From Eubacterium sp. (GTDB lineage Bacteria > Bacillota_A > Clostridia > Lachnospirales > Lachnospiraceae): a stretch of DNA of 22,013 nt. Position numbers and translations under genes: made by a program. This document shows positions 9,157-17,435 of this stretch, piece by piece. Below the pieces are notes generated by a model, which saw only the letters and a list, made by a program, of their open reading frames with translations, was not told the DNA's origin and did no database searches. The stretch's first letter is position 1. Each line of letters begins with the position of its first letter. The stretch is from contig JAILEL010000282.1 in the NCBI GenBank assembly GCA_024687845.1, positions 1-22,013 of the forward strand, written 5' to 3'.

Positions 9157-11514
9157 TCATTTACTCATCAGATATGAATTAATATAGATTGCATATACCA
9201 GCAGCACATCAAATATGTTCTTCTTATTTATCCTCTGGTATCTGGTCTCTTCCATATACTCCTGAGTATAAACATCGAAGAGCCCAAACAATCTGCTGTA
9301 ATCGTACTCGTACATGCCCTGTCCCTCCATTACAAACTTGTAATAGAGCAGATTCAGCATGTTATACCTGCTTATATTCTTCTCCCGGAAGGTGTCAGTC
9401 TTATCATTATAATCAACGGTAATGTATTCCAGTTCGTAAGGTCGCTCGAGAAGCAGATCTCTGAACGCCCCTACAAATGACCTGTCAACTGAATGATAGA
9501 AGCCTCTGTCATAGCCCGTCAGCCTGTACAGCTCATCATCGTTGATTCCAAGGCCCAGAGTCTGAAGACGGTTCATCTTCTGACCAATATTATCGATGTT
9601 TTCCATCATTTCACTGTAAACACTCTCGTAGAATACACGGCTGCTTATCATAGCTGTGTTATAGTTAAATGCACTGTCATACTCAAAAATGTTAAATGAC
9701 AGGATATATTCTTCAAAGTCTTTTTCTGAAAGGTCCAGAGCATCTATAAAATTCTCTCTGTAAATTACGGTATCTGTACTATCAGCATAATTTACATGAG
9801 ACTGCTTCTGGGTATCCTTATCCGTACTTCTCTGCTTCTTCTGGTCAGTCTCGAATTTTTTCTTGAGTCTGTTAATTCTCTTCCATTTCTCCGCTGCACT
9901 AAGCTCTGTCTGATTCAGATAATAAACATAGATACATTCTATAGGATTCTTATAATTAACCGTTGCTGCCACTGAATCATAGTCAATCTGCTTATTATCC
10001 TGAACCGTATCCGGATCATCCACATTTGAATCGAGCGCCAGCCTGATAACGCTATTTACGTAGTAATCTCCGAGAAGACTGTTGTTGATATCAATAACCC
10101 CCAGCTCTTCTGTATCTGGCACATCTACATTACACTGCATGTCAAATGCAACCGCAAAATCCAGAAGCTGAACTCTGGTCTTATTGTTCTGCTTTATAAT
10201 GCCCTCAGCAAGGTCGCTTGCCAGTGTAAGCAGCTTATATCCGTCCTTCTTCTGCTTACGTTTGTCCTTCATATGCTCAGTCCATTTTCCATAGATAAAC
10301 TTATCCTCAGCACTGCTAAGGTCGGTCTTCCTTCTGACTGCTTCAAATCTGTCAAAAAGCTCAGTCGGATTAGTAATATAGGAAAAATCAAATTCTTCAC
10401 TTCTTCCCTCAAGCTCCTGCATGGCCTTCTGCATGCACGCTTTCTTGGTTTTAACAGATGAACTGCTGCTCTTAGCCAGCTGGTTCTTCCACTCTATATA
10501 GAGCTTCTTCTCACCGTCTCCATTAAACTGATCCTGATTCTTGATTGTATCAAACTTTTTGATCAGATTATCATAAACCGCAGAGATCAGACATTCCATC
10601 CTGTCATCCTTCGACAGAGTAAGTCCCGTCATACTGTCAAATATACTCTCGGACAGATTGTTTATGTCTATCTCCTGATCCCCTTCATAGGTAATTCCCT
10701 GACTGAGGAACTGTCTCACTATAGCAAGTCTAACGCTTTCATCATGAGTCTTATCCTTTCTCAGCTCCATTACAACCCTCTTAATATATGACTGGGATGA
10801 AGGATACTGATCATACTCATCGTAGATTCCACGGAATATCTGCTTTGCCTTATCTATTATTTCATCACCACTATCAATGATAGCACGAATCTCATTATAA
10901 CGTCCCTCTCTGACCATCTGACGAATATCTTCATCATTTCTCAAACTCTCAAATATCTTATTTATGAGAAGAATCTTCATGTCCTCTGACTGAGGTTCAT
11001 GCTTGATATCAGTAAGCAGTCTGATAAGACCATCCCTTCTGATATCATCCGTAACACACATAATAATAGATCTGATTTTTCTGTAATTTATATCACACAG
11101 TTCTTCAAGAAGAAGCTTTGCTGCCTCCTCCTGTTCAGCATCCTTATATTTATTTTTATCCTTCTTAGCCTTCTTGATACGGTTAAAAAGCACCATAAGA
11201 TAGCCACGTTCATTCTCATATTGGCCCTGGCTTATGGCTTCTTCAAGCTGTGCATAATCTTCTCTTTCAAGCAGGCCGGAAATGTAATCTCTATCGAATC
11301 TTTTACAGAACAGCTCGCTCTCAATCTCCTTGCATTTATGAATCTTGCTGAATATATAAAGCTCCTCGATCAGCTTCTCAGTATTACCCTCACGGTCATC
11401 GCCATACTCGATATTATTCAAAAGGTCCTTCATATAAGCCCGACCATGATCTGCCGTTTCTCCAGCATACTGATCAAAAATATTACTCATCAGAACTGTA
11501 TAATTATTTTCCAA
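9157..11514 (-). CDS. Large helical protein of unknown function
   Basis: 785 residues that I cannot assign to a family. It is highly charged and almost wholly helical in appearance, without signal peptide or membrane segment. Lys/Glu-rich stretches occur at RIKKAKKDKNKYKDAEQEE (from about 111) and RLKKKFETDQKKQR, a low-complexity run SSSSSVKTKK lies near the middle, and the C-terminal third is rich in Tyr, Phe and Asp. No catalytic signature is evident. The start is a TTG: AGGAGGG lies 7 nt before it, the overlapping ATG is out of frame, and the first in-frame ATG (codon 9) has no ribosome site. It sits between the TIR-FHA gene and the kinase gene on the same strand, so it may be a scaffold, substrate or effector of that module (inference). 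Confidence 0.8.
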   Translation of the reverse strand: MENNYTVLMSNIFDQYAGETADHGRAYMKDLLNNIEYGDDREGNTEKLIEELYIFSKIHKCKEIESELFCKRFDRDYISGLLEREDYAQLEEAISQGQYENERGYLMVLFNRIKKAKKDKNKYKDAEQEEAAKLLLEELCDINYRKIRSIIMCVTDDIRRDGLIRLLTDIKHEPQSEDMKILLINKIFESLRNDEDIRQMVREGRYNEIRAIIDSGDEIIDKAKQIFRGIYDEYDQYPSSQSYIKRVVMELRKDKTHDESVRLAIVRQFLSQGITYEGDQEIDINNLSESIFDSMTGLTLSKDDRMECLISAVYDNLIKKFDTIKNQDQFNGDGEKKLYIEWKNQLAKSSSSSVKTKKACMQKAMQELEGRSEEFDFSYITNPTELFDRFEAVRRKTDLSSAEDKFIYGKWTEHMKDKRKQKKDGYKLLTLASDLAEGIIKQNNKTRVQLLDFAVAFDMQCNVDVPDTEELGVIDINNSLLGDYYVNSVIRLALDSNVDDPDTVQDNKQIDYDSVAATVNYKNPIECIYVYYLNQTELSAAEKWKRINRLKKKFETDQKKQRSTDKDTQKQSHVNYADSTDTVIYRENFIDALDLSEKDFEEYILSFNIFEYDSAFNYNTAMISSRVFYESVYSEMMENIDNIGQKMNRLQTLGLGINDDELYRLTGYDRGFYHSVDRSFVGAFRDLLLERPYELEYITVDYNDKTDTFREKNISRYNMLNLLYYKFVMEGQGMYEYDYSRLFGLFDVYTQEYMEETRYQRINKKNIFDVLLVYAIYINSYLMSK

Positions 11515-11547
11515 ACCATAACCCTCCTCTAAGGCTGTACTAATAAG

Positions 11548-11575
11548 AAAAAATCGAGTAGGAAACCTACTCGAT
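11548..11575 (-). terminator. Intrinsic terminator after the TIR-FHA gene
   Basis: A perfect 10-bp stem ATCGAGTAGG / CCTACTCGAT with a 3-nt loop is followed on the minus strand by TTTTTT. It lies 19 bp after the TIR-FHA stop codon and 38 bp before the TTG start of the helical-protein gene. It should therefore reduce or stop transcription between the first and second genes of the locus. Confidence 0.85.
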
Positions 11576-11593
11576 GAATGAAGTGAAAATATC

Positions 11594-12706
11594 TTATTTC
11601 TGCAAAACCACTGAAATCGTACACTCTATTCTGGTATGCTTTCCAAGTCTCAAGATGCATTTGTTGGTAAGCCTCTCATTCTTCCCTTCAATTACAGGAC
11701 TTCCATCAATGAATGTTTTATTTTTTGAACCGAGATCCATAACATATGGCTTCCCCTCTAACCAGAAAATCATTGCATGTTTTCTGCTGACTCTCTCATC
11801 AGAAAATGTACCATTTTCCCATTGATATGAACGTCCCATCAGATAATTCTGGGAAAGAATAGCATCCCTTTCATCAGTGTCACAATTTCTAAGGAAAATA
11901 ACCTTTCCAATACTCTTGATCCACTCACTCTCCTGTGGTGGGACTATTCTGAAACAGCTGTCCTTTATATAGAACACTTCTCTGTCACTAATATCTATTT
12001 TAGAATTCTCTTCAACGGTTTCTCCATTTATTTCTATGCTTCCATCTTCAGGCTTCAGGCTGTATCTTCTTCCACTGATAATAAGTTTAACAGTAGTTTT
12101 ATCCTCAATACCCTTACAAGCAATATCCGATTCTCTGCCTTCGCGGCCAATGATAATCTCATCCTTCGTGAGAACAAATGCCTTATAATGCGCAAAATCA
12201 AGAAGTATAGGGGATTTATCGTAAGCATTTTTATCCAATATCACTGTGACATCGTCTTCATCTTCCCCACATTTGCAGCTTTCTATAGCCTTAACCTCAT
12301 AAATCTTCCGGAAAAACTTGTCATCGGAACTTATTTCAAATTTGTTGATTGCCTGAGTAACAGACAGCTGCATTTCCATTCCGAGAGGAAGATCAACCTT
12401 CTCAAGGACAATAGAAATAAGAGGTTTCTCCTTCATGAGTGCAAAATGGACCTCTCGCTTGCAATTGCTGGAATCCAGATAGTTCTGTGTCACAAATGCA
12501 AAACAAATCGCTGAGTCATTGAGATGCTCAGCAATAATTTCAGGCCATTCAGAACCAGGATGAATCCCCTCATCGTACCAGACACGATATCCATCCCTCT
12601 GAAGCTGCTCAATTATAGGATAAACCTGCTCCTTATCCCTGTGGGAATAGCTTATAAAAATGTAATCCTTCTTACCCTCATAAGGCTTTATATTACCATA
12701 TGACAT
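11594..12706 (-). CDS. TIR domain protein with C-terminal FHA domain(s)
   Basis: 370 residues from ATG 12706. An N-terminal TIR domain (about 12-135) starts at YIFISYSHRDKE and has WYDEGIHPGSEWPE and the SSNCKREVHFAL helix, whose E85 matches the catalytic glutamate position of NAD-hydrolysing TIRs. The C-terminal part (about 285-355) is an FHA domain with GRS, VSRKHAM (306-312) and a DLGSKNKTFIDG loop. A middle stretch (about 170-250; IIIGREGRESDI, EINGETV) looks like a second, degenerate FHA. FHA domains bind phosphothreonine, and a kinase gene lies in the same locus. ATG 12706 has GGGAGA upstream, and the promoter at 12759-12787 would place the RNA start near 12752. That leaves the upstream in-frame ATG 12748 almost no leader, so I prefer 12706. 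Confidence 0.88.
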   Translation of the reverse strand: MSYGNIKPYEGKKDYIFISYSHRDKEQVYPIIEQLQRDGYRVWYDEGIHPGSEWPEIIAEHLNDSAICFAFVTQNYLDSSNCKREVHFALMKEKPLISIVLEKVDLPLGMEMQLSVTQAINKFEISSDDKFFRKIYEVKAIESCKCGEDEDDVTVILDKNAYDKSPILLDFAHYKAFVLTKDEIIIGREGRESDIACKGIEDKTTVKLIISGRRYSLKPEDGSIEINGETVEENSKIDISDREVFYIKDSCFRIVPPQESEWIKSIGKVIFLRNCDTDERDAILSQNYLMGRSYQWENGTFSDERVSRKHAMIFWLEGKPYVMDLGSKNKTFIDGSPVIEGKNERLTNKCILRLGKHTRIECTISVVLQK

Positions 12707-12758
12707 TGTGGCGATATCTCCCAAAGTAATGAAATCCGTGAGTAACATAGATAGGAAT

Positions 12759-12787
12759 ATTATACTTCTTAATTAGTATTATGTAAA
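12759..12787 (-). promoter_or_regulatory. Sigma-A-like promoter of the TIR-FHA gene
   Basis: On the minus strand TTTACA (12787-12782), 17 bp, then TATAAT (12764-12759). This gives five of six consensus bases at -35 and a perfect -10. The predicted RNA start is near 12752, about 45 nt before ATG 12706. The -35 box abuts the terminator hairpin of the upstream membrane-protein gene. Confidence 0.75.
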
Positions 12788-12840
12788 TAAAAAAGATGAC
12801 AGTTAGTGTCAGACTGTTATACACCAACTATCATCTTTTT
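12785..12840 (-). terminator. Terminator of the small membrane-protein gene
   Basis: A stem of about 19 bp (arms near 12790-12808 and 12822-12840, two imperfect pairs) with a 13-nt loop. On the minus strand it ends in a T-rich run followed by ATTTA. It lies just past the stop codon of the 12878-13336 gene and insulates it from the TIR-FHA gene. Confidence 0.75.
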
Positions 12841-12877
12841 GGGGTGATACATACCATTTGGAATGTAATAGGATATT

Positions 12878-13336
12878 CTACTCTGCCAACGACAGATACA
12901 CTGCCGGACCACTGCTTAGTGCCATATAAAAAAGGAAGAAGCCTGCAAGGGAGAAGCCACCTCCAAAATAGCTTACCAAAGCACCATTTGCACCAACTAT
13001 ATGGAATATTAGCCAATTAAGTAGAAGGGATATAGGAAGAAATATGAAGAACATCTTAACCTTTCTTATCTTCGTCTCAGATGCCGCAATAAATACGCTT
13101 CCAGGAAGGGCTGTGATGAGAGAGATAATCCAGAGAGCCTGCATATTGATATCATCCTTTGGAGATAACAATTCCCAAAAAATATCCTTTGAAATAACTG
13201 TATTAACTGCTCTAAAAGAAGCAACTCCATTACCAGATCTATAAATTATGACATTTATTATAAGAGTAGCAGATATGAAGATTAAAAATGCAAGAACCTT
13301 AGTTAATGTGTTCTTTAAATAATCCTTTCTTTCCAT
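12878..13336 (-). CDS. Small membrane protein of unknown function
   Basis: 152 residues with four likely membrane helices (about 11-31, 68-86, 93-115 and 120-145) and a polar loop between the first two. No family is recognised and no catalytic motif is seen. GGAGGG lies 8 nt before the ATG, which supports the start. It has its own terminator (12785-12840) and shares a 225-bp divergent intergenic region with the secreted-protein gene at 13562. It lies next to the TIR-FHA gene on the same strand but is separated from it by the terminator and a fresh promoter, so a shared function is uncertain. Confidence 0.75.
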   Translation of the reverse strand: MERKDYLKNTLTKVLAFLIFISATLIINVIIYRSGNGVASFRAVNTVISKDIFWELLSPKDDINMQALWIISLITALPGSVFIAASETKIRKVKMFFIFLPISLLLNWLIFHIVGANGALVSYFGGGFSLAGFFLFYMALSSGPAVYLSLAE

Positions 13337-13500
13337 ATTTATCCCTCCAGATATTTGCCAAAAAATACATTTACCAAGTAATCTGATAAATAATCAATAC
13401 ATTCGTCATTTTTTCGTTCATTGTTTCGATGAGATAATTAAACCACATAACTTATCATTAAAATGTAGGGGGAAGCAGAAAAAAAATTAAAACTTCCCCA

Positions 13501-13529
13501 TTGTATCTTCACTACTTTTCTACTAGAAT
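13501..13529 (+). promoter_or_regulatory. Sigma-A-like promoter for the secreted DUF4832-like gene
   Basis: TTGTAT (13501-13506), 17 bp, TAGAAT (13524-13529). The predicted RNA start is near 13536. AGGGG lies just before ATG 13562. An imperfect inverted repeat GGGGAAG / CTTCCCC (about 13469-13499) ends just before the -35 box and could be an operator, but nothing else supports that. Confidence 0.6.
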
Positions 13530-13561
13530 ATAAAAAATAAAAGAAGTAAAAGGGGAATATT

Positions 13562-15649
13562 ATGATAAATAAAGGGAAATTAGGTATTCGGAATATGGCG
13601 GCTTTTCTTGCTGCTGCTCTTGTTTTCCAGCTTTCTGCCGTTCCTGCCTATGCTAAGGGTGTTAGGGAGCATGATGTCCGGGAGCTTTCTCCCATTTCCG
13701 ATATCTGCTACGAGGAATCTCTGGATGAAGTAAATAATCCTTACATAGGTTTCTACAGGCCGATTTATCTTACTTTAAAACGGGAGGGGAATTCAGCGTC
13801 ATCGAGAAATAATAATCTTGTGCACATTCGTGGGGAGCTTTCTGACTTTTCCAAAAGCTATAATGGCATTTCTGACCAGGAGCTTACTCAGGATGCTCTG
13901 AATGCCTTTGAGGACACGCTGAAGAATCTGAGAAAGAATCATCAGACTGCGATAGTACGGTTTGCATATCATCCAAACTATGAAGGTGATAAGACCTACG
14001 AGCCTTCTATTGAAATGATCCTGAAGCATCAGGAGCAGCTGGGAAATATTATCTCTGATTATTCTGATGTTGTTGTCACCGTTGAATGTGGAATGCTGGG
14101 ACTCTGGGGTGAAATGCATACCAGCTCCATGTGTACTAAAGAGAATTTCAATAAGGTTATAGATAAGTGGCTTGAAGTTCTTCCTTCAAACATTACTGTA
14201 AATGTAAGAACTCCTGAGCACTTCTGTGACTGGAGCGGAGCTGATAGAAGCAACCTCTCCTCTTACATTACAAAACAAGGTGACAAATCCTACAGAGTCG
14301 GTATATATAATGATGGATATCTGGGATCAGACAGCGACCTCGGTACATTTTCGAATAGAGCTGAGGAGATAAAATGGATAAGCAGCCAGGCCACCCATAC
14401 TCTTTATGGCGGTGAAGTAGTTGCAAATGATGGAACTGGAAATGTAAAAAATACAGCCTCCTTCATGGAGTCTGAAGCTTTTAAAACTCATACCAGCTAT
14501 CTCAATATTGAGTGGAATGATACCGTTATAAATAACATGAAAAAAGAAGCTTATTCAGGTAAAGACACTCTCTACTCAGGCAGCACTGGCTTTGAATTTA
14601 TAAGAAACAGGCTGGGCTATAGATATGTGGTTAAAAATGTTAAGCTCACCAGGGAAACAACCGCATTTGAAGACTTTAAGTTCGAAACAGATATAGAAAA
14701 TAAAGGCTTCGCGAATCTTATCAGAGATAAAAAACAGCTTCTCATAATTGAAGGAAATAATAAAATATACAAATATAATATTATGACGGAGAACGCCAAA
14801 AACTCCATAAAATATACTGCTGTAACAAACTGGAAATCTCAGGATACTGTCTCTATCGTTTCAAAGATTGACCTGCCGAATGATATGCCAGTCGGGCAGT
14901 ACAATGTGTATTTGCGTCTTGCTGATGACGAAACAAGTGAAGGACTAAATGGCTACCCTATCAGATTTGCAAATAAAGCTCTATCTTCCGGAAGTAATAT
15001 CTGGAACGAAGAGCTGGGTGCAAATCTTCTCGGAAGCTTCCAGATTCTGGACGAATCCACTATAGAAAAATATGATGGAACTGAAGACACCCCTGGTGGA
15101 AGCTCGGGAAGCAGCTCTGGTAGTGGTTCCACAGATGGCTCTGACAATAACTCTGGAGAAAAAACTGACGGAAATAAAAGCAATATTCCCAGTAGCAAGA
15201 AGGTTCCTATACTTAATAAGCAGTATGAAGTAGCTGCCAGCAAATCAACCTTCAAGGTGAAAGTGGTAAAGATCAATCATTCCAAAAAAACTGGAAACAT
15301 CAGTATAATAAAAGTAAAGAAAGCTGCCAAAAATGTAGTAATACCTGCTACCATTTCGCTATACGGTTATAAGTTCAAAGTCACAGAGATCGGTAAAAAA
15401 GCATTTATGAATTGTAAAGCACAGTCACTTATAATCGGCAAAAATGTTACTAAAATAGGTGTGAAAGCATTTTATGGAATGAAAAAATGCAAGAAGCTAA
15501 CTATTCAGGGTACCAGTCTTACATCTAAAAAAGTAGGGAAAGATGCCTTTTCAAAAATGAATAAAAAAATGAAGGTAAAACTGCCTTCAAAAAAGAAGAA
15601 TTCTTATAAGAAATGGCTAAGTAAAAAAGGTCTCATCTTATCTCTTTAA
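13562..15649 (+). CDS. Secreted DUF4874/DUF4832-like protein with C-terminal leucine-rich repeats
   Basis: 695 residues. A signal peptide (residues 1-31) likely ends at AVPAYA|K. Residues about 40-500 match my recollection of paired DUF4874/DUF4832 domains, a TIM-barrel, glycosidase-like architecture. Conserved-looking acidic residues at strand ends are E175 in VECGMLG, E184 in LWGEMH and E317 in NIEWND, possible catalytic acids. A Gly/Ser/Asp-rich linker follows (about 505-547), then a Lys-rich LRR_5/BspA-like tail with KVTEIGKKAFMNC and VTKIGVKAFYGM units, ending in VKLPSKKKNSYKKWLSKKG. Such tails occur on many secreted Lachnospiraceae proteins and may bind the wall or a surface. The likely role is extracellular carbohydrate processing or binding, but the enzyme activity is inferred. 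It is transcribed alone, with its own promoter and terminator. Confidence 0.82.
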   Translation: MINKGKLGIRNMAAFLAAALVFQLSAVPAYAKGVREHDVRELSPISDICYEESLDEVNNPYIGFYRPIYLTLKREGNSASSRNNNLVHIRGELSDFSKSYNGISDQELTQDALNAFEDTLKNLRKNHQTAIVRFAYHPNYEGDKTYEPSIEMILKHQEQLGNIISDYSDVVVTVECGMLGLWGEMHTSSMCTKENFNKVIDKWLEVLPSNITVNVRTPEHFCDWSGADRSNLSSYITKQGDKSYRVGIYNDGYLGSDSDLGTFSNRAEEIKWISSQATHTLYGGEVVANDGTGNVKNTASFMESEAFKTHTSYLNIEWNDTVINNMKKEAYSGKDTLYSGSTGFEFIRNRLGYRYVVKNVKLTRETTAFEDFKFETDIENKGFANLIRDKKQLLIIEGNNKIYKYNIMTENAKNSIKYTAVTNWKSQDTVSIVSKIDLPNDMPVGQYNVYLRLADDETSEGLNGYPIRFANKALSSGSNIWNEELGANLLGSFQILDESTIEKYDGTEDTPGGSSGSSSGSGSTDGSDNNSGEKTDGNKSNIPSSKKVPILNKQYEVAASKSTFKVKVVKINHSKKTGNISIIKVKKAAKNVVIPATISLYGYKFKVTEIGKKAFMNCKAQSLIIGKNVTKIGVKAFYGMKKCKKLTIQGTSLTSKKVGKDAFSKMNKKMKVKLPSKKKNSYKKWLSKKGLILSL

Positions 15650-15670
15650 AATTGTTAAATGATATGCTAC

Positions 15671-15718
15671 AATAGGTAGCGATTCGCTAAAGGAATCGTT
15701 ACCTATTATTTTTATTTT
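15671..15718 (+). terminator. Intrinsic terminator between the DUF4832-like gene and proS
   Basis: A 15-bp stem with one G-U pair (15671-15685 with 15693-15707) and a GCTAAAG loop, followed by ATTATTTTTATTTT. It starts 21 bp after the stop of the secreted-protein gene. An extended -10-like TGCTACAAT overlaps its left edge (15664-15672) and might serve proS. Confidence 0.85.
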
Positions 15719-15744
15719 CATATTTTAAGAAAAGAGGAATTATT

Positions 15745-17175
15745 ATGGCAGACAAAAAGGTAGAAGCAATCACTTCTATGGAAGAAGATTTTGCTCAATG
15801 GTACACAGATGTTGTCGTTAAGGCAGACCTGACAGGTTATACGAGTGTTAAGGGCTTCATGGTTCTGAAGCCAGCTGGATATGCAATCTGGGAGCTGATT
15901 CAGAAGCAGCTTGATGCCAGATTCAAGGAAACTGGTGTTGAAAATGTATATCTTCCTATGCTCATTCCCGAGGGACTTCTTCAGAAGGAGAAGGATCATG
16001 TCGAAGGCTTTGCCCCAGAAGTTGCTTGGGTTACTCATGGTGGACTTAATGAGCTTCAGGAAAAGCTCTGTGTAAGACCTACATCAGAAACCCTGTTCTG
16101 CGATTTTTATCAGAAAGACATAACATCATACAGAGATCTGCCAAAAGTATATAATCAATGGTGTTCTGTAGTTCGTTGGGAAAAGGAAACCAGACCTTTC
16201 CTTCGTTCAAGAGAATTCTTATGGCAGGAAGGTCATACAGCACATGCAACAGCAGAGGAAGCTCAGGAAAGAACTATCCAGATGTTAAATGTATATGCAA
16301 ACTTCTGTGAAGAGGTTCTTGCAATTCCTGTTGTAAAAGGCCAGAAGACTGAGAAAGAAAAGTTTGCCGGAGCAGTTGCTACTTATACAATCGAAGCACT
16401 CATGCATGACGGAAAAGCTCTTCAGTCTGGAACAAGCCACAACTTTGGTGATGGTTTCGCTCAGGCCTTTGGTGTTCAGTACACAGATAAGGAGAATCAT
16501 CTCCAGTATGTTCATCAGACATCATGGGGAGTTACAACAAGACTTATCGGAGCCATCATTATGGTACATGGTGATGACAATGGTCTCAAGCTTCCACCAA
16601 GAGTTGCTCCTGTTCAAGTAATGATCGTACCTATTCAGCAGAAGAAGGAAGGCGTACTTGAGAAAGCAGATGAACTGTGTGCTAAGCTTTCAGAAATAGC
16701 CAGAGTAAAGGTTGATAAAACTGATAAATCACCTGGATTCAAATTCGCAGAATGCGAAATGAGAGGAATCCCACTCAGAGTCGAGATAGGACCTCGTGAT
16801 ATAGAAAATAATCAGTGCGTAGTCGTTAGACGTGATACCGGAGAGAAGCTTACAGTATCACTTGACGAGCTCGAAGCAAAGGTTGCAGAACTTCTTGATA
16901 CAATCCAGAAGGATATGCTGGAAGCTGCACGTGCTCACAGAGATTCACATACCTACACAGCTAAAAACTGGGATGAATTCGTTGATACAATCAACAATAA
17001 GCCTGGTTTTATCAAGGCTATGTGGTGTGGTGAAACAGAATGTGAAGAAAACATCAAGGCCGAAACAGGCGCAACAACAAGATGTATGCCATTTGAGCAG
17101 GAAACTATATCTGACGTATGTGTATGCTGTGGTAAGCCTGCTAAGAAAATGGTTTACTTTGGAAGAGCATACTAA
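15745..17175 (+). CDS. proS: Proline--tRNA ligase, short (type 3, archaeal/eukaryote-like) form
   Basis: 476 residues, the size of the short ProS form that lacks the INS editing domain of the long bacterial enzyme. It charges tRNA-Pro with proline using ATP in the cytosol. Class II motifs are present: RPTSE (111-115), motif 2 RWEKETRPF (144-152) followed by [14 protein letters not shown], and motif 3 [12 protein letters not shown] from H275. An anticodon-binding domain follows, then a C-terminal Cys-rich zinc-type domain ([18 protein letters not shown]) ending in Tyr, as in this subgroup. GAGG precedes the ATG. No T-box leader is present: only 37 bp separate the start from the upstream terminator hairpin. 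Confidence 0.96.
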   Translation: MADKKVEAITSMEEDFAQWYTDVVVKADLTGYTSVKGFMVLKPAGYAIWELIQKQLDARFKETGVENVYLPMLIPEGLLQKEKDHVEGFAPEVAWVTHGGLNELQEKLCVRPTSETLFCDFYQKDITSYRDLPKVYNQWCSVVRWEKETRPFLRSREFLWQEGHTAHATAEEAQERTIQMLNVYANFCEEVLAIPVVKGQKTEKEKFAGAVATYTIEALMHDGKALQSGTSHNFGDGFAQAFGVQYTDKENHLQYVHQTSWGVTTRLIGAIIMVHGDDNGLKLPPRVAPVQVMIVPIQQKKEGVLEKADELCAKLSEIARVKVDKTDKSPGFKFAECEMRGIPLRVEIGPRDIENNQCVVVRRDTGEKLTVSLDELEAKVAELLDTIQKDMLEAARAHRDSHTYTAKNWDEFVDTINNKPGFIKAMWCGETECEENIKAETGATTRCMPFEQETISDVCVCCGKPAKKMVYFGRAY

Positions 17176-17191
17176 ACCTATAATGAGATTT

Positions 17192-17222
17192 AAAAATGCC
17201 CGCCTTTTTGGCGGGCATTTTA
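17192..17222. terminator. Bidirectional terminator downstream of proS
   Basis: A GC-rich 12-bp stem AAAATGCCCGCC / GGCGGGCATTTT with a TTTTT loop, flanked by A and T runs so that it works on both strands. It ends proS transcription and probably also the minus-strand transcript that comes through the pseudouridine synthase gene. Confidence 0.9.
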
Positions 17223-17243
17223 GTTCTGAAAAAGCTATGTATT

Positions 17244-17274
17244 GTTACTTATCTCATGAACCGTTAACAGTAAC
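17244..17274 (-). repeat. Short relative of the structured repeat at 18333-18556
   Basis: Read on the minus strand, the first 25 bases match 22 of the 25 at the right end of the large element, read outward-in (common core ACGGTT then ATGAGATA). It is closed by its own 6-bp inverted repeat GTTACT / AGTAAC. It overlaps the stop codon of the ORF at 17274-17435. It could be an isolated end or a minimal member of the same repeat family. Confidence 0.6.
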
Positions 17275-17435
17275 TATGCATTCAGTTTTTCCCTGTCAAG
17301 AATTCCCATCTGCTCTGACTCCCTTGTTAATTCCGACAGCAGTGCAGCTATGTCTCCTCCTGCTATAGCATAATCAAGAGGTATATACATCAGACCCACT
17401 TTTTGTAACAGGATTCTGTGATTATCCTGATATCC
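17274..17435 (-). other. Possible small or broken coding region directly after the pseudouridine synthase stop
   Basis: Immediately after the TAA at 17436-17438, and in the same frame, 53 further sense codons run to a TAG at 17274. The peptide looks protein-like and amphipathic (IPLDYAIAGGDIAALLSEL, then REKLNA). An internal ATG at 17390 would give 38 residues, but its ribosome site is weak (AAAGTGGG). Three readings are possible: a short separate gene, an old C-terminal extension cut off by a stop, or a gene remnant truncated by the repeat at 17244-17274, whose first base is the final G of this TAG stop. I do not recognise the peptide. Confidence 0.35.

Noticed and set aside
10999..11532. 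A 177-residue plus-strand frame rich in Ile, Leu and Phe that looks like a membrane protein
   Set aside because: It is antisense to the charged helical gene at 9157-11514; hydrophobic codons arise from the complement of Lys/Glu/Asp codons. No ribosome site or promoter is seen.
12707..12748. Longer N-terminus for the TIR-FHA protein from ATG 12748
   Set aside because: It lies about 4 nt from the predicted RNA start and has no ribosome site; the TIR family usually starts just before the PYEG motif, matching ATG 12706.
13469..13499. Inverted repeat GGGGAAG / CTTCCCC as an operator
   Set aside because: Only 7 bp with a 17-nt A-rich loop; it may be chance, and no regulator or second copy supports it.
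15650..15744. T-box or other leader riboswitch ahead of proS
   Set aside because: The gap is under 100 bp, is filled by the terminator of the upstream gene, and contains no specifier loop or T-box sequence.
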